A stretch of DNA of 64,000 bases from an uncultured Pelagibacteraceae bacterium. Its GTDB lineage: Bacteria; Pseudomonadota; Alphaproteobacteria; Pelagibacterales; Pelagibacteraceae. The notes below the pieces were generated by a model, which ran no database searches, was not told where the DNA came from, and saw nothing but the letters and a program-made list of their open reading frames with translations. The position numbers and the translations under genes are program-made. Location: positions 37,156 to 101,155 of the forward strand of contig CABYYJ010000004.1 of assembly GCA_902523185.1 (NCBI GenBank), given 5' to 3'. Positions 51,461 to 61,859 of the stretch are shown here, one piece after another (within the stretch, counting starts at the first letter, position 1; each line of letters starts with the position of its first letter).

Positions 51461-52429
51461 TTAAGTCTTTTCTATTTTTTTAGCTAAATCATTTGCACTT
51501 AACCATGCACTTTCAACTTTTGGACCAATAAACCAATCTGCACAAACACCTATTTTTTTATTTTTATCCCAGTAGCTTTTCATAAAAGTTTGTTGGTAAT
51601 TGTAAGAATATTTCCAACCATGAGTTTTTTTAAAAATTATGGAGTTCTTTTTAAAACCTGTGGAAGAAAGAAATTTAGAAATCATAGCATTTTCAACTTT
51701 ACGATTTTTTTTATAATTATTTATAGTTTTTTTTGCCCATTTTACTGTTGACTGTAAAGTCCAAAGAGATAATGATGATTTAAATCTTTTTTTACTATTT
51801 TCATTTGCTGCCCAACCTAAAATATCGTCTTTGAATTTAATACTACTTATAGGAATTTCCTTCTTATTTTTAAAAGCAAGCATCGTTGTAATATTTGGGT
51901 GCATATTTATTTTCAAATTAAAGATTTTTTTATTTAAAAATTTAAAGGCTAATTTTTTCAATTGAGGAAATGGGCAAGTTAAAATTATTGATTTTGTCTG
52001 AAGATATTTCTCATTATCTAACTTTATTTCCCAAAAAAAATTGTTGTATTTAATAGATTTTACTGCAGACCGATATGACTGGTCAATATTTCTTAAATTA
52101 TATTTGGAAATATCATTATTTCCAAGCTTTCCAATATACTTTTTATTAAATTCTTTTTTTTCGAAAGTGAAGTCCAAATGTTCTCCATCCCAAATTTTTA
52201 CAATATTTCTTCTCCGTAAATTTTCTAAAAACTTTTTAAAACTTTTTGACTTTGGTGAAATATATTGAACTCCGTGATCAAAACTTAAGTTTTTCTGGAA
52301 CCTTTTATTGGACGCTCTTCCTCCGGGCCCCCTTGCTTTGTCAAGCACTAAAACAGAATATTTTTTTGAAAGTATTTTAGATATTGTTGAGCCAGCTATA
52401 CCCGACCCTATAATACAAAAGTCTATCAT
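51461..52429 (-). CDS. NAD(P)/FAD-dependent oxidoreductase, renalase-like
   Basis: A 322-residue flavoprotein with G-S-G-I-A-G-S-T-I-S at residue 8 and L-D-K-A-R-G-P-G-G-R-A-S-N-K-R-F, the hallmark of the renalase-like branch of amine oxidases, followed by D-H-G-V-Q-Y. The C-terminus has C-A-D-W-F-I-G-P-K-V-E-S-A-W-L-S, closing the FAD site. Substrate unknown. It converges on acnA with 3 bases between. Confidence 0.82.
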   Translation of the reverse strand: MIDFCIIGSGIAGSTISKILSKKYSVLVLDKARGPGGRASNKRFQKNLSFDHGVQYISPKSKSFKKFLENLRRRNIVKIWDGEHLDFTFEKKEFNKKYIGKLGNNDISKYNLRNIDQSYRSAVKSIKYNNFFWEIKLDNEKYLQTKSIILTCPFPQLKKLAFKFLNKKIFNLKINMHPNITTMLAFKNKKEIPISSIKFKDDILGWAANENSKKRFKSSLSLWTLQSTVKWAKKTINNYKKNRKVENAMISKFLSSTGFKKNSIIFKKTHGWKYSYNYQQTFMKSYWDKNKKIGVCADWFIGPKVESAWLSANDLAKKIEKT

Positions 52430-52432
52430 TAA

Positions 52433-53050
52433 CTATAAAAATAGAAATTTGTATTTTTCATTTATTGAGAGAACATCATAATTGACAAGTCCGCCTATAA
52501 TTAATTGTATAGCTATAACTAAAATTACAAAAAGACCAACATAGACCAGCCATTGATGTCTTTTCATATAGTCTGCAAAATAACTCGCTAACGTTGCTAT
52601 CAGGAATACAGATAACAAGAGACCTATAACCATTAAATGGAAATTACCTTTTGAAGCTGCCACAACTGCAATAGTATTATCAAAGCTTAAAGTTAAATCT
52701 GCTATAAGAACTTGATAAACTCCTATACTAAAACTTTTTGTTTCATTAGATTTTAGTTGAGGTGTTTTAATTTTATTTTTACCAAAAAAGTCTTGTCTAA
52801 GATTATTAATTACCCATAAAAGTAAAACACCCCCAAGTATCTTTATCCAAGCGAATTCAAATAAGTAATTTGCTCCAGAAGCGAAGATTATTCTGAATAA
52901 AAATGCGGCTGCAACACCCCAAGCAATTATTTTTCTTCTATTATCTGTAGCGAAACCAGCAGCAATTAAGCCTATTATGATAGCATTGTCTGCAGCCATG
53001 ACAATATCTATAAGTATAATCTGAATTGAGATAATTACTTGCTCTAACAT
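52433..53050 (-). CDS. TerC/YjbE-family membrane protein
   Basis: About 205 residues from ATG 53050 (a TTG at 53062 extends the frame). Seven hydrophobic segments; D-I-V-M-A-A-D-N-A-I-I-I near residue 15 and A-D-L-T-L-S-F-D-N-T-I-A near 120 are the paired acidic motifs of TerC. Relatives export manganese or other metals. It follows the flavoprotein gene's start closely and is divergent from the MATE gene. Confidence 0.87.
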   Translation of the reverse strand: MLEQVIISIQIILIDIVMAADNAIIIGLIAAGFATDNRRKIIAWGVAAAFLFRIIFASGANYLFEFAWIKILGGVLLLWVINNLRQDFFGKNKIKTPQLKSNETKSFSIGVYQVLIADLTLSFDNTIAVVAASKGNFHLMVIGLLLSVFLIATLASYFADYMKRHQWLVYVGLFVILVIAIQLIIGGLVNYDVLSINEKYKFLFL

Positions 53051-53099
53051 TAATAGAATCAATGTATATAAGGTTCTAAGAATATATTAAAGAATAAAA

Positions 53100-54425
53100 A
53101 TGAATTTTCAAAAAAGCTCATCAAAATTTTCAAAAAAACAAATAATTTTGTTGTCCATACCGGTTTTTTTCTCAAACTTGGCTATTCCCTTAGTTGGCAT
53201 TGTTGATACTGGTTTAATGGGGAATCTTGGCGAAACAAAATATTTAGCAGCTACCAGTATCGCTACTTCGGTAATGACAATGATCATCTGGAGCTTTGGT
53301 TTTTTAAGAATGGGTACGGTCGGCATTGTAGCTCAAGCGTATGGAAAAAGTGACTATAGGGAAATCGTAAAAACATTACTCAGAAATTTTATTTTAGCAA
53401 TAATTATTGGATTCGTAATAATCATTTCAACACCACTTTTAAAAATCATGATTAGTCATTTTTTTTCCATGTCAGATGAAACTGAGGTTTTAATAAATAC
53501 TTATATCAATGTAAGAGTTTTTTCTGTGCCTGCAGAGCTTGTTATATACATTTTTATTGGATTCTATCTTGGTATTCAAAAAACTAAAATTTCAAGTTTA
53601 TTAATAATAGTTCTTTCAACATTAAATATAGTTTTTAGTGCATTGTTTGTTTTATCGTTTGACTTAAAAATATTTGGTGTTGCCCTAGGGACTTTAATTG
53701 CCAGCTTTATCACATTTTTAATTTTTTTAATATTCACATACAATTTTATTGTAAAAAAATTTAAAGTCATACCAAAATTTGAAAATTTAATAGTTCGAAA
53801 CAAATTAATTAGACTTTTTAAAATTAACTTTGATATTTTCATTAGAACTTTATTTTTAACCTTTTCATTTTTGTGGGTCACTTATTTAGGATCTAGAATA
53901 GGTGAGGACTATTTGGCTGTAAACACTATATTAATGCAATTTATCCTTTTATCCTCATTTGTTCTTGATGCATATGCATTTTCAACAGAAGGTATAATAG
54001 GATACACAATAGGAAAACGAAGTGAAAAATCTTTTAATACTGTAGTAAGAAATTCTTTTCAGCTAAGTTTTTTTTCAGCAGTGATTATTTCCATATTGTA
54101 TTTAATATTTTTTAAAGAGATTATTTACATAATTACTGATATTGAAATGTTGAGATTTATTTCATTTCAGCACATTATGTGGGTTATTCTGATTCCACCA
54201 GTTGCATGTTTTTGTTATCAGCTAGATGGTATCTTTATAGGTGCATCTCAAACAAAAGAAATTAGAAATGCTATGGTTATTTCTGTTCTAGGATTTATAA
54301 GTTGCTCAATTTATTTGATAAAATACTTTAATAATCATGGTATATGGTTTTCATTATTATTATTCATGGTGTTTAGATCTCTCTCACTTCAATTTTATTT
54401 TAAAAATATTTTAAAAAAATTTTAA
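53100..54425 (+). CDS. MATE-family efflux transporter (DinF-like)
   Basis: A 441-residue, twelve-helix antiporter. I-P-V-F-F-S-N-L-A-I-P-L-V-G-I-V-D-T-G-L-M-G near the start is the family signature, with F-G-F-L-R-M-G-T-V-G-I-V-A-Q-A-Y-G, closest to the DinF subgroup. It would export cationic drugs or metabolites with sodium or protons. The EamA gene begins at the next base after its stop. Confidence 0.88.
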   Translation: MNFQKSSSKFSKKQIILLSIPVFFSNLAIPLVGIVDTGLMGNLGETKYLAATSIATSVMTMIIWSFGFLRMGTVGIVAQAYGKSDYREIVKTLLRNFILAIIIGFVIIISTPLLKIMISHFFSMSDETEVLINTYINVRVFSVPAELVIYIFIGFYLGIQKTKISSLLIIVLSTLNIVFSALFVLSFDLKIFGVALGTLIASFITFLIFLIFTYNFIVKKFKVIPKFENLIVRNKLIRLFKINFDIFIRTLFLTFSFLWVTYLGSRIGEDYLAVNTILMQFILLSSFVLDAYAFSTEGIIGYTIGKRSEKSFNTVVRNSFQLSFFSAVIISILYLIFFKEIIYIITDIEMLRFISFQHIMWVILIPPVACFCYQLDGIFIGASQTKEIRNAMVISVLGFISCSIYLIKYFNNHGIWFSLLLFMVFRSLSLQFYFKNILKKF

Positions 54426-55289
54426 ATGAAATTTTTATACAAAATACCTGGCTACATTTTACTTTTGTTTGGAGGTTTTTGTTTGAGCTGGGGAGGTTTA
54501 ATTATCAGATCTTTTGAAGAGGCAAGTGTATGGCAAATACTTTTCATAAGGTCGTTTTTCTTTTTAATTGCTTTAATATTTTTTCTACTATTAATTTATA
54601 AAAAAAATACTTTAAATATAATTAAAGAGTCTGGCCTTCCTGGTTTATTAGGTGGATTTGTTTTATCTTTTAGCTTTGTTGCGTTTGTTGTAGCTATGTC
54701 TAATACTTCTGTAGCAAACGTAGTTTTTATAATCAGTACCCAGACATTATTTTTAGCGATTTTTGGATATTTTTACTTAAAAGAAAAAGTTTCTTTAATT
54801 GGATTTATATCAATCTTTCTTGCATTAAGTGGAATTTTAATAATGGTTGGAGACTCAATATCTTCCAGTTCTTTTTTTGGCAATGTTGTTGCTTTAGCAA
54901 TCCCTTTAAATTTTGCATTTTTAGTAATGATTATTAGAAAAAATACTAAGGTAGATATGGTTCCAGCAATTTTTTATTCAGGAGTGTTTAGCTTGATTTA
55001 CGGTTTCTTTTTAGCTGAGTCCTTTCACTTTACTAAACATGATTTGTGGATGGGTTTTCTGCTTGGTGTACCCCAGTTGGCATTGGGCTTTATTTGTATC
55101 ACGATTGGCTCAAGAAACGTCGAGTCAGCTACAGTTGGACTCTTAATGTTAATGGAGACTTTATGTGCACCAATCTGGGTATGGTTATTTTTAAACGAAA
55201 TTCCTCCATTAAGTGTCTTTATCGGAGGTACTATTATTATTTTAGCAATTATTCTTAAAAGTTTTGATAAAAGAAATATAAAAGCTTAA
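54426..55289 (+). CDS. EamA/DMT-superfamily transporter
   Basis: A 287-residue ten-helix protein with two EamA repeats: L-F-G-G-F-C-L-S-W-G-G-L-I-I-R near residue 15 and F-A-F-L-V-M-I-I-R-K-N near 165. The end of each repeat has a glycine-rich helix (L-S-G-I-L-I-M-V-G-D). Substrate unknown. Probably cotranscribed with the MATE gene. Confidence 0.86.
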   Translation: MKFLYKIPGYILLLFGGFCLSWGGLIIRSFEEASVWQILFIRSFFFLIALIFFLLLIYKKNTLNIIKESGLPGLLGGFVLSFSFVAFVVAMSNTSVANVVFIISTQTLFLAIFGYFYLKEKVSLIGFISIFLALSGILIMVGDSISSSSFFGNVVALAIPLNFAFLVMIIRKNTKVDMVPAIFYSGVFSLIYGFFLAESFHFTKHDLWMGFLLGVPQLALGFICITIGSRNVESATVGLLMLMETLCAPIWVWLFLNEIPPLSVFIGGTIIILAIILKSFDKRNIKA

Positions 55290-55298
55290 AATAATCAA

Positions 55299-56039
55299 GT
55301 GTCGTTAAAAAAATTTTTTTTAAGGTCGAATTTTACTTATAAGATATATCTTTATTATAATTTATATATTAGACACAAATGTTTTCTAAGTAGAAACCAG
55401 TACTCTCAATGGGGAGAAGATTTAATTATCAAAGAATTTTTCAAAGATAAAAATGCAGGCATTTATTTTGATGTAGGTTGTTTTCATCCAATTATGTATA
55501 GTAATACTTGTGCACTTTTTAAAAAAGGTTGGCGTGGTATTAATATAGATATAAACCCTACATCGGTTGATTTGTTTAATATTGTCAGACCAAATGATCT
55601 GAATCTGTGTACTACTATAAATGAAAATCCTAAGGAATTTAAAATTTTCTTTGACCATCCTTTTAGTCCAGTAAACACCTTAGATGAAACTTTCTATAAA
55701 GATTTTAAAAAATCCTATTTAAAAAAATTTAAAAAAGATAGTTTCGTAGGCGGGATTGAAAAAAAAATAAAGTCTCAAACAATAGATGAAATTTTAAAAA
55801 TATTTAATTCATATGATAAAGTAGATTTTTTGAATATTGATGTGGAAGGCATGGACTTAAAAATACTAAGACAATTAATTCCACACAAACTCACACCTTC
55901 ATTGATTTCAATAGAAACCCACTCTCCGGATAGTAAAAAACTAAGAGATTGCGATGAAATTAATCGATACTTGATAGGTAATAATTACGCAGTGTTTAAA
56001 AGAGTAGGTCCAACAACACTGTTTAGCGTTAATAAATGA
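55299..56039 (+). CDS. FkbM-family methyltransferase
   Basis: A 246-residue SAM-dependent methyltransferase. S-Q-W-G-E-D-L near residue 32, I-Y-F-D-V-G-C-F-H-P near 54 (SAM site) and V-D-F-L-N-I-D-V-E-G-M-D near 180 match the FkbM family. Members methylate sugars of glycans or polyketides. The start is GTG 55299, 9 bases after the EamA stop. Cell-surface glycan modification is a guess from the family. Confidence 0.85.
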   Translation: MSLKKFFLRSNFTYKIYLYYNLYIRHKCFLSRNQYSQWGEDLIIKEFFKDKNAGIYFDVGCFHPIMYSNTCALFKKGWRGINIDINPTSVDLFNIVRPNDLNLCTTINENPKEFKIFFDHPFSPVNTLDETFYKDFKKSYLKKFKKDSFVGGIEKKIKSQTIDEILKIFNSYDKVDFLNIDVEGMDLKILRQLIPHKLTPSLISIETHSPDSKKLRDCDEINRYLIGNNYAVFKRVGPTTLFSVNK

Positions 56040-56069
56040 TTGAAATATTTATAGATTTTTTAAAAGTTA

Positions 56070-56098
56070 TTGACTTTGATTAATTTTTGAAAGAATAT
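56070..56098 (+). promoter_or_regulatory. Possible promoter of the gcv operon
   Basis: TTGACT (56070-56075) is followed after 17-18 bases by an AT-rich GAATAT/AATATA -10-like element. The resulting start would fall a few bases before the first glycine aptamer. The -35 is good, the -10 poor. Confidence 0.4.
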
Positions 56099-56103
56099 AA
56101 AGA

Positions 56104-56258
56104 TGTAACGGGAGAGACCATATTTTTTGGCGCCGAAGGAGCAACCACCCCGGAAACTCTCAGGCAAAAGGACCGTTACCGTAATAACTCTGGAAAGCAG
56201 GCACAGGCCTCACCGAAGGATTAAATCTCTCAGGTACATAGACAGATGGGGTTGTAAA
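56104..56258 (+). promoter_or_regulatory. Tandem glycine riboswitch
   Basis: Aptamer 1 (about 56106-56178) has GGGAGAGACC, GGCGCCGAAGGAGCAACC, CCGGAAACTCTCAGGCAAAAGG and a closing strand CCGTTA matching TAACGG. Aptamer 2 (about 56181-56258) has AACTCTGGAAAGC, CACCGAAGGATTAAA and CTCTCAGGTACATAGACAGA, ending GGGGTT. Both carry the conserved CCGAAGG and CTCTCAGG cores. The ribosome site and ATG of gcvT follow about 10 bases later with no terminator between, so control is probably at translation: glycine turns the operon on. Confidence 0.95.
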
Positions 56259-56268
56259 TTGAGTTATT

Positions 56269-57363
56269 ATGAACGTACAAAAAACAGCTTTATACAATTA
56301 TCATAAAAATTTAGGAGCAAAATTTGTTCCATTTGCCGGTTACGAAATGCCAATTCAGTATAAAGACGGAATTGTAAAAGAACACATTTCTACAAGAACA
56401 CACGCAGGATTTTTTGATGTTTCGCACATGGGACAATTTTTTTTAGAGGGTGATGAAACATTAATTGAAGCTTTAGAAAGAATTATTCCAGCAGATCTAA
56501 AAAATTTAAAAATTAACCATTCAAAATATTCCTTTATACTAAATACCGAAGGTGGAATAATTGACGATTTAATTATTACAAGAACAGAAAAAGGTTTCTG
56601 TATTATTTTAAACGCTGCTTGCAAGGAAAATGATATTAAACAAATTTCTCAATTTTTAACAAAAAATCACAAGCATCTTTTAAACAACAATTTATCTTTG
56701 ATAGCGCTTCAAGGACCTAAATCTGTAGATATTTTAGAAAAATTAATTCCAGGTGTTTCAAGTTTAAAATTTATGACAGGAAATAATTTCGATTACGAAG
56801 GAGAAAAGCTATATATAACAAGATCTGGATATACAGGCGAAGATGGTTTTGAAATCTCAATTTCCAATAAAAAAGTAGAAAAATTAATCGATTACTTAAT
56901 TTCAAATGATGTTAAACCTATCGGTTTGGGAGCTAGAGATACACTTAGATTAGAAGCGGGTCTTTGTTTATACGGTCATGATTTAAATGAAAAAATAAAT
57001 CCAGTTGAGGCTAATTTAAAATGGGCTATAGCAAAAAAAAGAAAAGAAGTTGGTGGTTTTAATGGATGGGAAAAAATTAAAAATTTACTAGCTAATGGAA
57101 GTGAAAAAATTAGAGTTGGAATAAAGCCCGACGGAAAGGTTATAGCCAGAGAAAATACAAAAATCTTTTCTTCAGAAAATGATGAAATAGGACTCGTTAC
57201 TAGCGGTACTTTCGGCCCGAGTGTGAACGCACCAGTTGCAATGGGATACGTAAAATCAGAATTTTCAGAAGTCGGAACATCTATTCAACTTGAAGTAAGA
57301 GGAAAAAAATATGGGGGTAAAATTTCTGAACTTCCATTTTATAAAAAAAGTTATGTTAAATAA
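56269..57363 (+). CDS. gcvT: Glycine cleavage system aminomethyltransferase GcvT
   Basis: A 364-residue T-protein that takes the methylene group from aminomethyl-lipoyl GcvH to tetrahydrofolate, releasing ammonia. Seen: F-D-V-S-H-M-G-Q near residue 50, the folate-site segment [10 protein letters not shown] near 190, and [13 protein letters not shown] near 222. The C-terminal V-T-S-G-T-F-G-P-S is typical. The glycine riboswitch lies directly upstream and gcvH follows after 11 bases. Confidence 0.95.
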   Translation: MNVQKTALYNYHKNLGAKFVPFAGYEMPIQYKDGIVKEHISTRTHAGFFDVSHMGQFFLEGDETLIEALERIIPADLKNLKINHSKYSFILNTEGGIIDDLIITRTEKGFCIILNAACKENDIKQISQFLTKNHKHLLNNNLSLIALQGPKSVDILEKLIPGVSSLKFMTGNNFDYEGEKLYITRSGYTGEDGFEISISNKKVEKLIDYLISNDVKPIGLGARDTLRLEAGLCLYGHDLNEKINPVEANLKWAIAKKRKEVGGFNGWEKIKNLLANGSEKIRVGIKPDGKVIARENTKIFSSENDEIGLVTSGTFGPSVNAPVAMGYVKSEFSEVGTSIQLEVRGKKYGGKISELPFYKKSYVK

Positions 57364-57374
57364 GGAGATTAAAT

Positions 57375-57755
57375 ATGAGTGAGAAAAAATTTTCAAAAAA
57401 ACATGAGTGGGTTTCACTTGATGGTGACGTAGCCACAGTTGGAATAACTAAACATGCAACTGAGATGCTTGGGGATATTGTTTTTGTGGAAGTTCCTGAT
57501 GCCGGTAAAGCTGTAGAAAAAGAAGGTCAAGCGGCTGTTGTAGAGTCCACTAAAGCTGCAAGTGATGTCTATTCACCAATTTCAGGAGAAATTACCGAGG
57601 GTAACAAGGCTATAGCTGATGATCCCGGAAGTGTAAACTCAGATCCTGAAGGAGCTAGTTGGTTTTTTAAGCTAAAGATAAAGGATAAAGGTGAGTACGA
57701 CTCCCTTATGTCAAAAGATGAATATGATAAATTTTGTAAGGAGAATCCAAGTTAA
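57375..57755 (+). CDS. gcvH: Glycine cleavage system H protein
   Basis: A 126-residue lipoyl carrier. The lipoylated lysine is K60 in [14 protein letters not shown] near residue 9 and N-S-D-P-E-G-A-S-W near 93 are conserved. An AAGGAG ribosome site precedes it. It shuttles the aminomethyl group between GcvP and GcvT. The stop abuts the gcvP start. Confidence 0.96.
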   Translation: MSEKKFSKKHEWVSLDGDVATVGITKHATEMLGDIVFVEVPDAGKAVEKEGQAAVVESTKAASDVYSPISGEITEGNKAIADDPGSVNSDPEGASWFFKLKIKDKGEYDSLMSKDEYDKFCKENPS

Positions 57756-60623
57756 ATGATTGACGATAATTCAAAAGAATTTATTAAAAGACACATCGGT
57801 CCTTCTGAAGAGGATCAATCTAAAATGTTACAATACATTGGATATAAGTCACTAGAAGATCTAATGGTAAATACTGTGCCAGAAAAGATTTTATTAAAAG
57901 ATGATCTCAAAATTGATCAGCCAATGTCAGAAAATGATGCTTTAAAAAAATTAAAGTCCATATCTAAAAAAAATATAATATTTAGAAATTTTATTGGAAT
58001 GGGATACTATAATTCCATTACACCTAATGTAATTTTAAGAAATATTTTAGAAAATCCTGGTTGGTACACATCTTATACACCTTATCAGCCTGAAGTGGCT
58101 CAAGGTCGACTTGAAATGCTCTTAAATTTTCAACAATCAATAATTGATCTTACGGGTATGGATATTGCTAATGCTTCTTTACTGGATGAAGCAACAGCGA
58201 CAGCAGAAGCGGTAGGTTTAAGCCAAAGATTGGATAAGACTAATTCAAAAAAAATATTTATTTCAAGTAATTGCAATCCTCAGACGATTGATCTTATCAA
58301 AACAAGAACAAACCCATTTGGATTAGAACTAATAATAGGTGATGAAAAAACAGAACTTACAAAAATTAATGAGGATATAATTTGCGGAGTTTTATCTTAT
58401 CCGGGAACTTTAGGTGAGATAAATGATCCAAGCGAAAGTATCAGTCAAATACATAAAAAAAATGGAAAAGCTATTTTAGTTTGTGATTTGTTAGCATTAG
58501 CTAGATTGAAAACACCAGCAGAACTTGGCGCTGATATTGCTGTAGGAAGTGCACAAAGATTTGGTATCCCAATGGGATATGGCGGACCTCATACAGCATT
58601 TTTTGCTACTAAGGAAGAATTTAAAAGATCAATGCCAGGAAGAATTATAGGTGTATCAAAAGACAGACACGGAAAAAAAGCTTACAGGCTTTCTTTACAA
58701 ACTAGGGAGCAGCATATCAGAAGAGACAAAGCAACAAGTAACATTTGCACTGCTCAAGCATTATTAGCTATTATCTCAGCTGCTTTTGCAATTTATCATG
58801 GACCTGAGGGAATACTTAAAATAGCTAACAGAACTTCTAAATTAGCCAAAATTTTTGCAGATAATATTAAAGCAGGTGGTTATAACATTTTATCAGATCA
58901 TTTCTTTGATACCGTTACAATTAAGACTAATGAAAAAACAAATTCTATTTATGAAGCTGCATTAAAAGACAATATCAATCTTAGAAAAGTTAATGAAGAT
59001 CATTTATCCATCGCTTTTGATGAGGCAAAAAAACTTGATGATGTCAACTTACTGTTGAAGTTATTTGGGATTTCTAAGATAATAAAACAAGATGTTAATG
59101 TTGAATTAGATAATCTTCCAAAAAATCTTTTAAGAACTTCTAAATACTTAACTCATCCAGTTTTTAATAAATATCATTCTGAAACTGAAATGCTTAGATA
59201 TTTAAAGAAACTTGAAGATTGTGATATTGCGCTTAATAGGTCAATGATTGCTTTAGGATCTTGCACTATGAAACTAAATGCAACTGCAGAATTAATTCCT
59301 ATTACTTGGAAGGAGTTTTCACTCCCACATCCTTTCGTTCCTACTAATCAGATGGAAGGATATAAAATTCTTTTTAATGATCTTATAAATGATCTAAAAG
59401 AAATAACGGGATATGACGCAGTCTCTTTACAACCTAACTCTGGTGCTCAAGGAGAATACGCTGGTCTTATGACTATAAGAAAATTCCATAAGAATAATAA
59501 ACAGGAAAACCGTAATGTTTGTTTAATTCCAGACTCAGCTCATGGAACTAATCCAGCCAGCGCCCAAATGTGTGGGATGAAAGTGGTTGTAGTAAATTGT
59601 GACGATGATGGAAATGTTGACATAGACGATCTTAAAAATAAAGCTGAAAAACACTCAAAAGATTTAGCTGCTTTGATGGTTACTTACCCTTCTACTCATG
59701 GAGTATTTGAGGAAAAAATCATGGATATTTGTGAAATTATTCATAAACACGGTGGACAAGTTTATATGGATGGAGCCAATTTAAACGCACTAGTTGGTGT
59801 TGCAAAACCAGGAAAATTTGGACCTGATGTTTGTCATATTAATTTACATAAAACATTCTGCATACCTCACGGCGGGGGTGGACCAGGAATGGGCCCAATC
59901 GCTTGTGCAAAGCATTTAGCTGATTTTTTACCAACACACGAAATTATTAAAGAGGCAGGCCCTAAGAATGGAATGGGAGCTGTATCAGCTGCACCTTGGG
60001 GTAGTTCAAGCATACTTCCAATATCCTGGATGTATATAAAGATGATGGGTGCTGAAGGATTGAAAAAAGCCTCACAAGTTTCAATTTTAAATGCAAATTA
60101 TATTTCAAAAAAATTATCCAAAGATTACAAAGTTCTTTATACTGGTAAAAATGGAAATGTTGCACATGAATGCATAATTGATATCCGACCAATAAAAGCA
60201 AGCTCAGGAATCTCTGAGGAAGATTTAGCAAAAAGACTGATCGACTTTGGCTACCATGCTCCAACAATGTCATGGCCTGTTGCTGGTACAATTATGATTG
60301 AGCCAACTGAAAGTGAAAATTTAGAGGAGATTGATAAATTTTGTAATGCGCTTATAAAAATTAAAAAAGAAATTAATTTAGTGGAGTCATCAAAGTTTGA
60401 CAAGATTGATAACCCTTTGAAAAACGCACCTCATACTTATGTTGAATTAGCTTCAAGTGAGTGGAGGCATGCTTACTCAAGAGAGGAAGCAGCTTTTCCC
60501 ACTGAGTATGTAAAAAATAATAAATATTGGGCACCAGTTGCTAGAGTAGATAACGTTTTTGGAGATAGAAATTTAGTATGTTCATGTCCTTCAATGGATG
60601 AATATAAAGATGAAGCTGCTTAA
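57756..60623 (+). CDS. gcvP: Glycine dehydrogenase (decarboxylating) GcvP, single-chain
   Basis: A 955-residue PLP enzyme with N- and C-terminal halves fused, as in E. coli. The PLP lysine is K699 in N-L-H-K-T-F-C-I-P-H-G-G-G-G-P-G. The start R-H-I-G-P-S and T-P-Y-Q-P-E-V-A-Q-G-R-L-E near residue 105 are diagnostic. It decarboxylates glycine and loads the methylamine on GcvH. SAR11 cells depend on glycine or serine, which gives this operon and its riboswitch particular weight. A lipoamide dehydrogenase gene is not in the window. Confidence 0.96.
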   Translation: MIDDNSKEFIKRHIGPSEEDQSKMLQYIGYKSLEDLMVNTVPEKILLKDDLKIDQPMSENDALKKLKSISKKNIIFRNFIGMGYYNSITPNVILRNILENPGWYTSYTPYQPEVAQGRLEMLLNFQQSIIDLTGMDIANASLLDEATATAEAVGLSQRLDKTNSKKIFISSNCNPQTIDLIKTRTNPFGLELIIGDEKTELTKINEDIICGVLSYPGTLGEINDPSESISQIHKKNGKAILVCDLLALARLKTPAELGADIAVGSAQRFGIPMGYGGPHTAFFATKEEFKRSMPGRIIGVSKDRHGKKAYRLSLQTREQHIRRDKATSNICTAQALLAIISAAFAIYHGPEGILKIANRTSKLAKIFADNIKAGGYNILSDHFFDTVTIKTNEKTNSIYEAALKDNINLRKVNEDHLSIAFDEAKKLDDVNLLLKLFGISKIIKQDVNVELDNLPKNLLRTSKYLTHPVFNKYHSETEMLRYLKKLEDCDIALNRSMIALGSCTMKLNATAELIPITWKEFSLPHPFVPTNQMEGYKILFNDLINDLKEITGYDAVSLQPNSGAQGEYAGLMTIRKFHKNNKQENRNVCLIPDSAHGTNPASAQMCGMKVVVVNCDDDGNVDIDDLKNKAEKHSKDLAALMVTYPSTHGVFEEKIMDICEIIHKHGGQVYMDGANLNALVGVAKPGKFGPDVCHINLHKTFCIPHGGGGPGMGPIACAKHLADFLPTHEIIKEAGPKNGMGAVSAAPWGSSSILPISWMYIKMMGAEGLKKASQVSILNANYISKKLSKDYKVLYTGKNGNVAHECIIDIRPIKASSGISEEDLAKRLIDFGYHAPTMSWPVAGTIMIEPTESENLEEIDKFCNALIKIKKEINLVESSKFDKIDNPLKNAPHTYVELASSEWRHAYSREEAAFPTEYVKNNKYWAPVARVDNVFGDRNLVCSCPSMDEYKDEAA

Positions 60624-60632
60624 CTTTTTTTA

Positions 60633-61859
60633 ATGAAAATTGCTGTTATCGGCTCAGGTATCTCAGGATTATCTTCTGCATATTTTCTCTCAAAAAAATA
60701 TAAAGTTGATCTATACGAAAAAGACGATCACTTTGGAGGTCATTCTTTTACCTACGAGATAAAAGAAGATGATAAGATTGTTCCAGTAGATCTAGGCTTT
60801 ATTGTTTTTAATGAAGTTACTTATCCAAATTTAGTAAATTTTTTTAATGAATTAAAAGTTCCTTATGAAAAAAGCGATATGTCATTTTCTGTATCAATTA
60901 AGAGTAGTAATGTTGAATATAGCGGGAGTGGTTTAGGAGGTATTTTTGCTAATAAATTAAATCTTCTTAATTTAAAGTTTTTATATATGATTAAAGAGAT
61001 AATTTCATTTTATAAAACTGCTCCAAAATTACTTAAAAGTGAAATTAAAGAAGAGACTCTTGGAAATTTTCTTAATAAAAAAAAGTTATCAAAATACTTC
61101 ATCGAGTATCACTTAATTCCCATGGTTGCTGCTATCTGGTCAATGCCATTTAATAAAGCAAAGGAAATGCCATTAAAATTTTTTTTAAATTTTTTTACTA
61201 ATCATGGTTTATTTAAATTTAAAAATAGACCGCAATGGTACACAGTTTCAAATAGAAGTAGAGCTTATGTAAAAAAAGTAACAGACAAAATTAGTGGAGA
61301 AATTTTTAAAAATTATAAAGTGGATAAGTTAATCAGAAGCGATGACAATATCAGGGTAATTATTGGCAATGAATATGTTGACTACGATCAAGTAGTTTTA
61401 GCTTCCCATGCAGACCAAAGTTTAAAAATGATAGAAAAACCAACGAAACAAGAAAAAGATATATTGGAAAAATTTAATTACGTGGAAAATGAGGCTTATT
61501 TACATACTGATAAGAGATTAATGCCTCACAAAAAAAGGGCCTGGTCTAGTTGGAATTCTGTATCAGATGGAGGAAAGACATGTATTACCTATTGGTTAAA
61601 TAAACTACAAAACTTAGATTCATCTAAAGACTATTTTTTAACTTTAAACCCTATTTATAAAATCCACGAACATTCTATTATTAAAAAAGTTAATTTTAAC
61701 CACCCATACTTGAATTCAAAGAATACTGCGCTTCAAAAAGATCTAAGATTAATACAAGGAAAAAAAAGAACTTGGTTTTGTGGAAGTTATTTTGGTTACG
61801 GATTTCATGAAGATGGATTAAAATCGTCAATAGATTTGATAAATAACTTTAAATTTTGA
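60633..61859 (+). CDS. FAD-dependent amine-oxidase-family protein
   Basis: A 408-residue flavoprotein with G-S-G-I-S-G-L-S-S-A-Y at the N-terminus, Y-E-K-D-D-H-F-G-G-H near residue 30 and a C-terminal F-C-G-S-Y-F-G-Y-G-F-H-E-D-G. This exact group is regularly encoded beside DUF1365 and CFA-synthase genes, as here, and is thought to act in unsaturated or cyclopropane fatty-acid modification. It overlaps DUF1365 by 4 bases. Confidence 0.85.
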   Translation: MKIAVIGSGISGLSSAYFLSKKYKVDLYEKDDHFGGHSFTYEIKEDDKIVPVDLGFIVFNEVTYPNLVNFFNELKVPYEKSDMSFSVSIKSSNVEYSGSGLGGIFANKLNLLNLKFLYMIKEIISFYKTAPKLLKSEIKEETLGNFLNKKKLSKYFIEYHLIPMVAAIWSMPFNKAKEMPLKFFLNFFTNHGLFKFKNRPQWYTVSNRSRAYVKKVTDKISGEIFKNYKVDKLIRSDDNIRVIIGNEYVDYDQVVLASHADQSLKMIEKPTKQEKDILEKFNYVENEAYLHTDKRLMPHKKRAWSSWNSVSDGGKTCITYWLNKLQNLDSSKDYFLTLNPIYKIHEHSIIKKVNFNHPYLNSKNTALQKDLRLIQGKKRTWFCGSYFGYGFHEDGLKSSIDLINNFKF

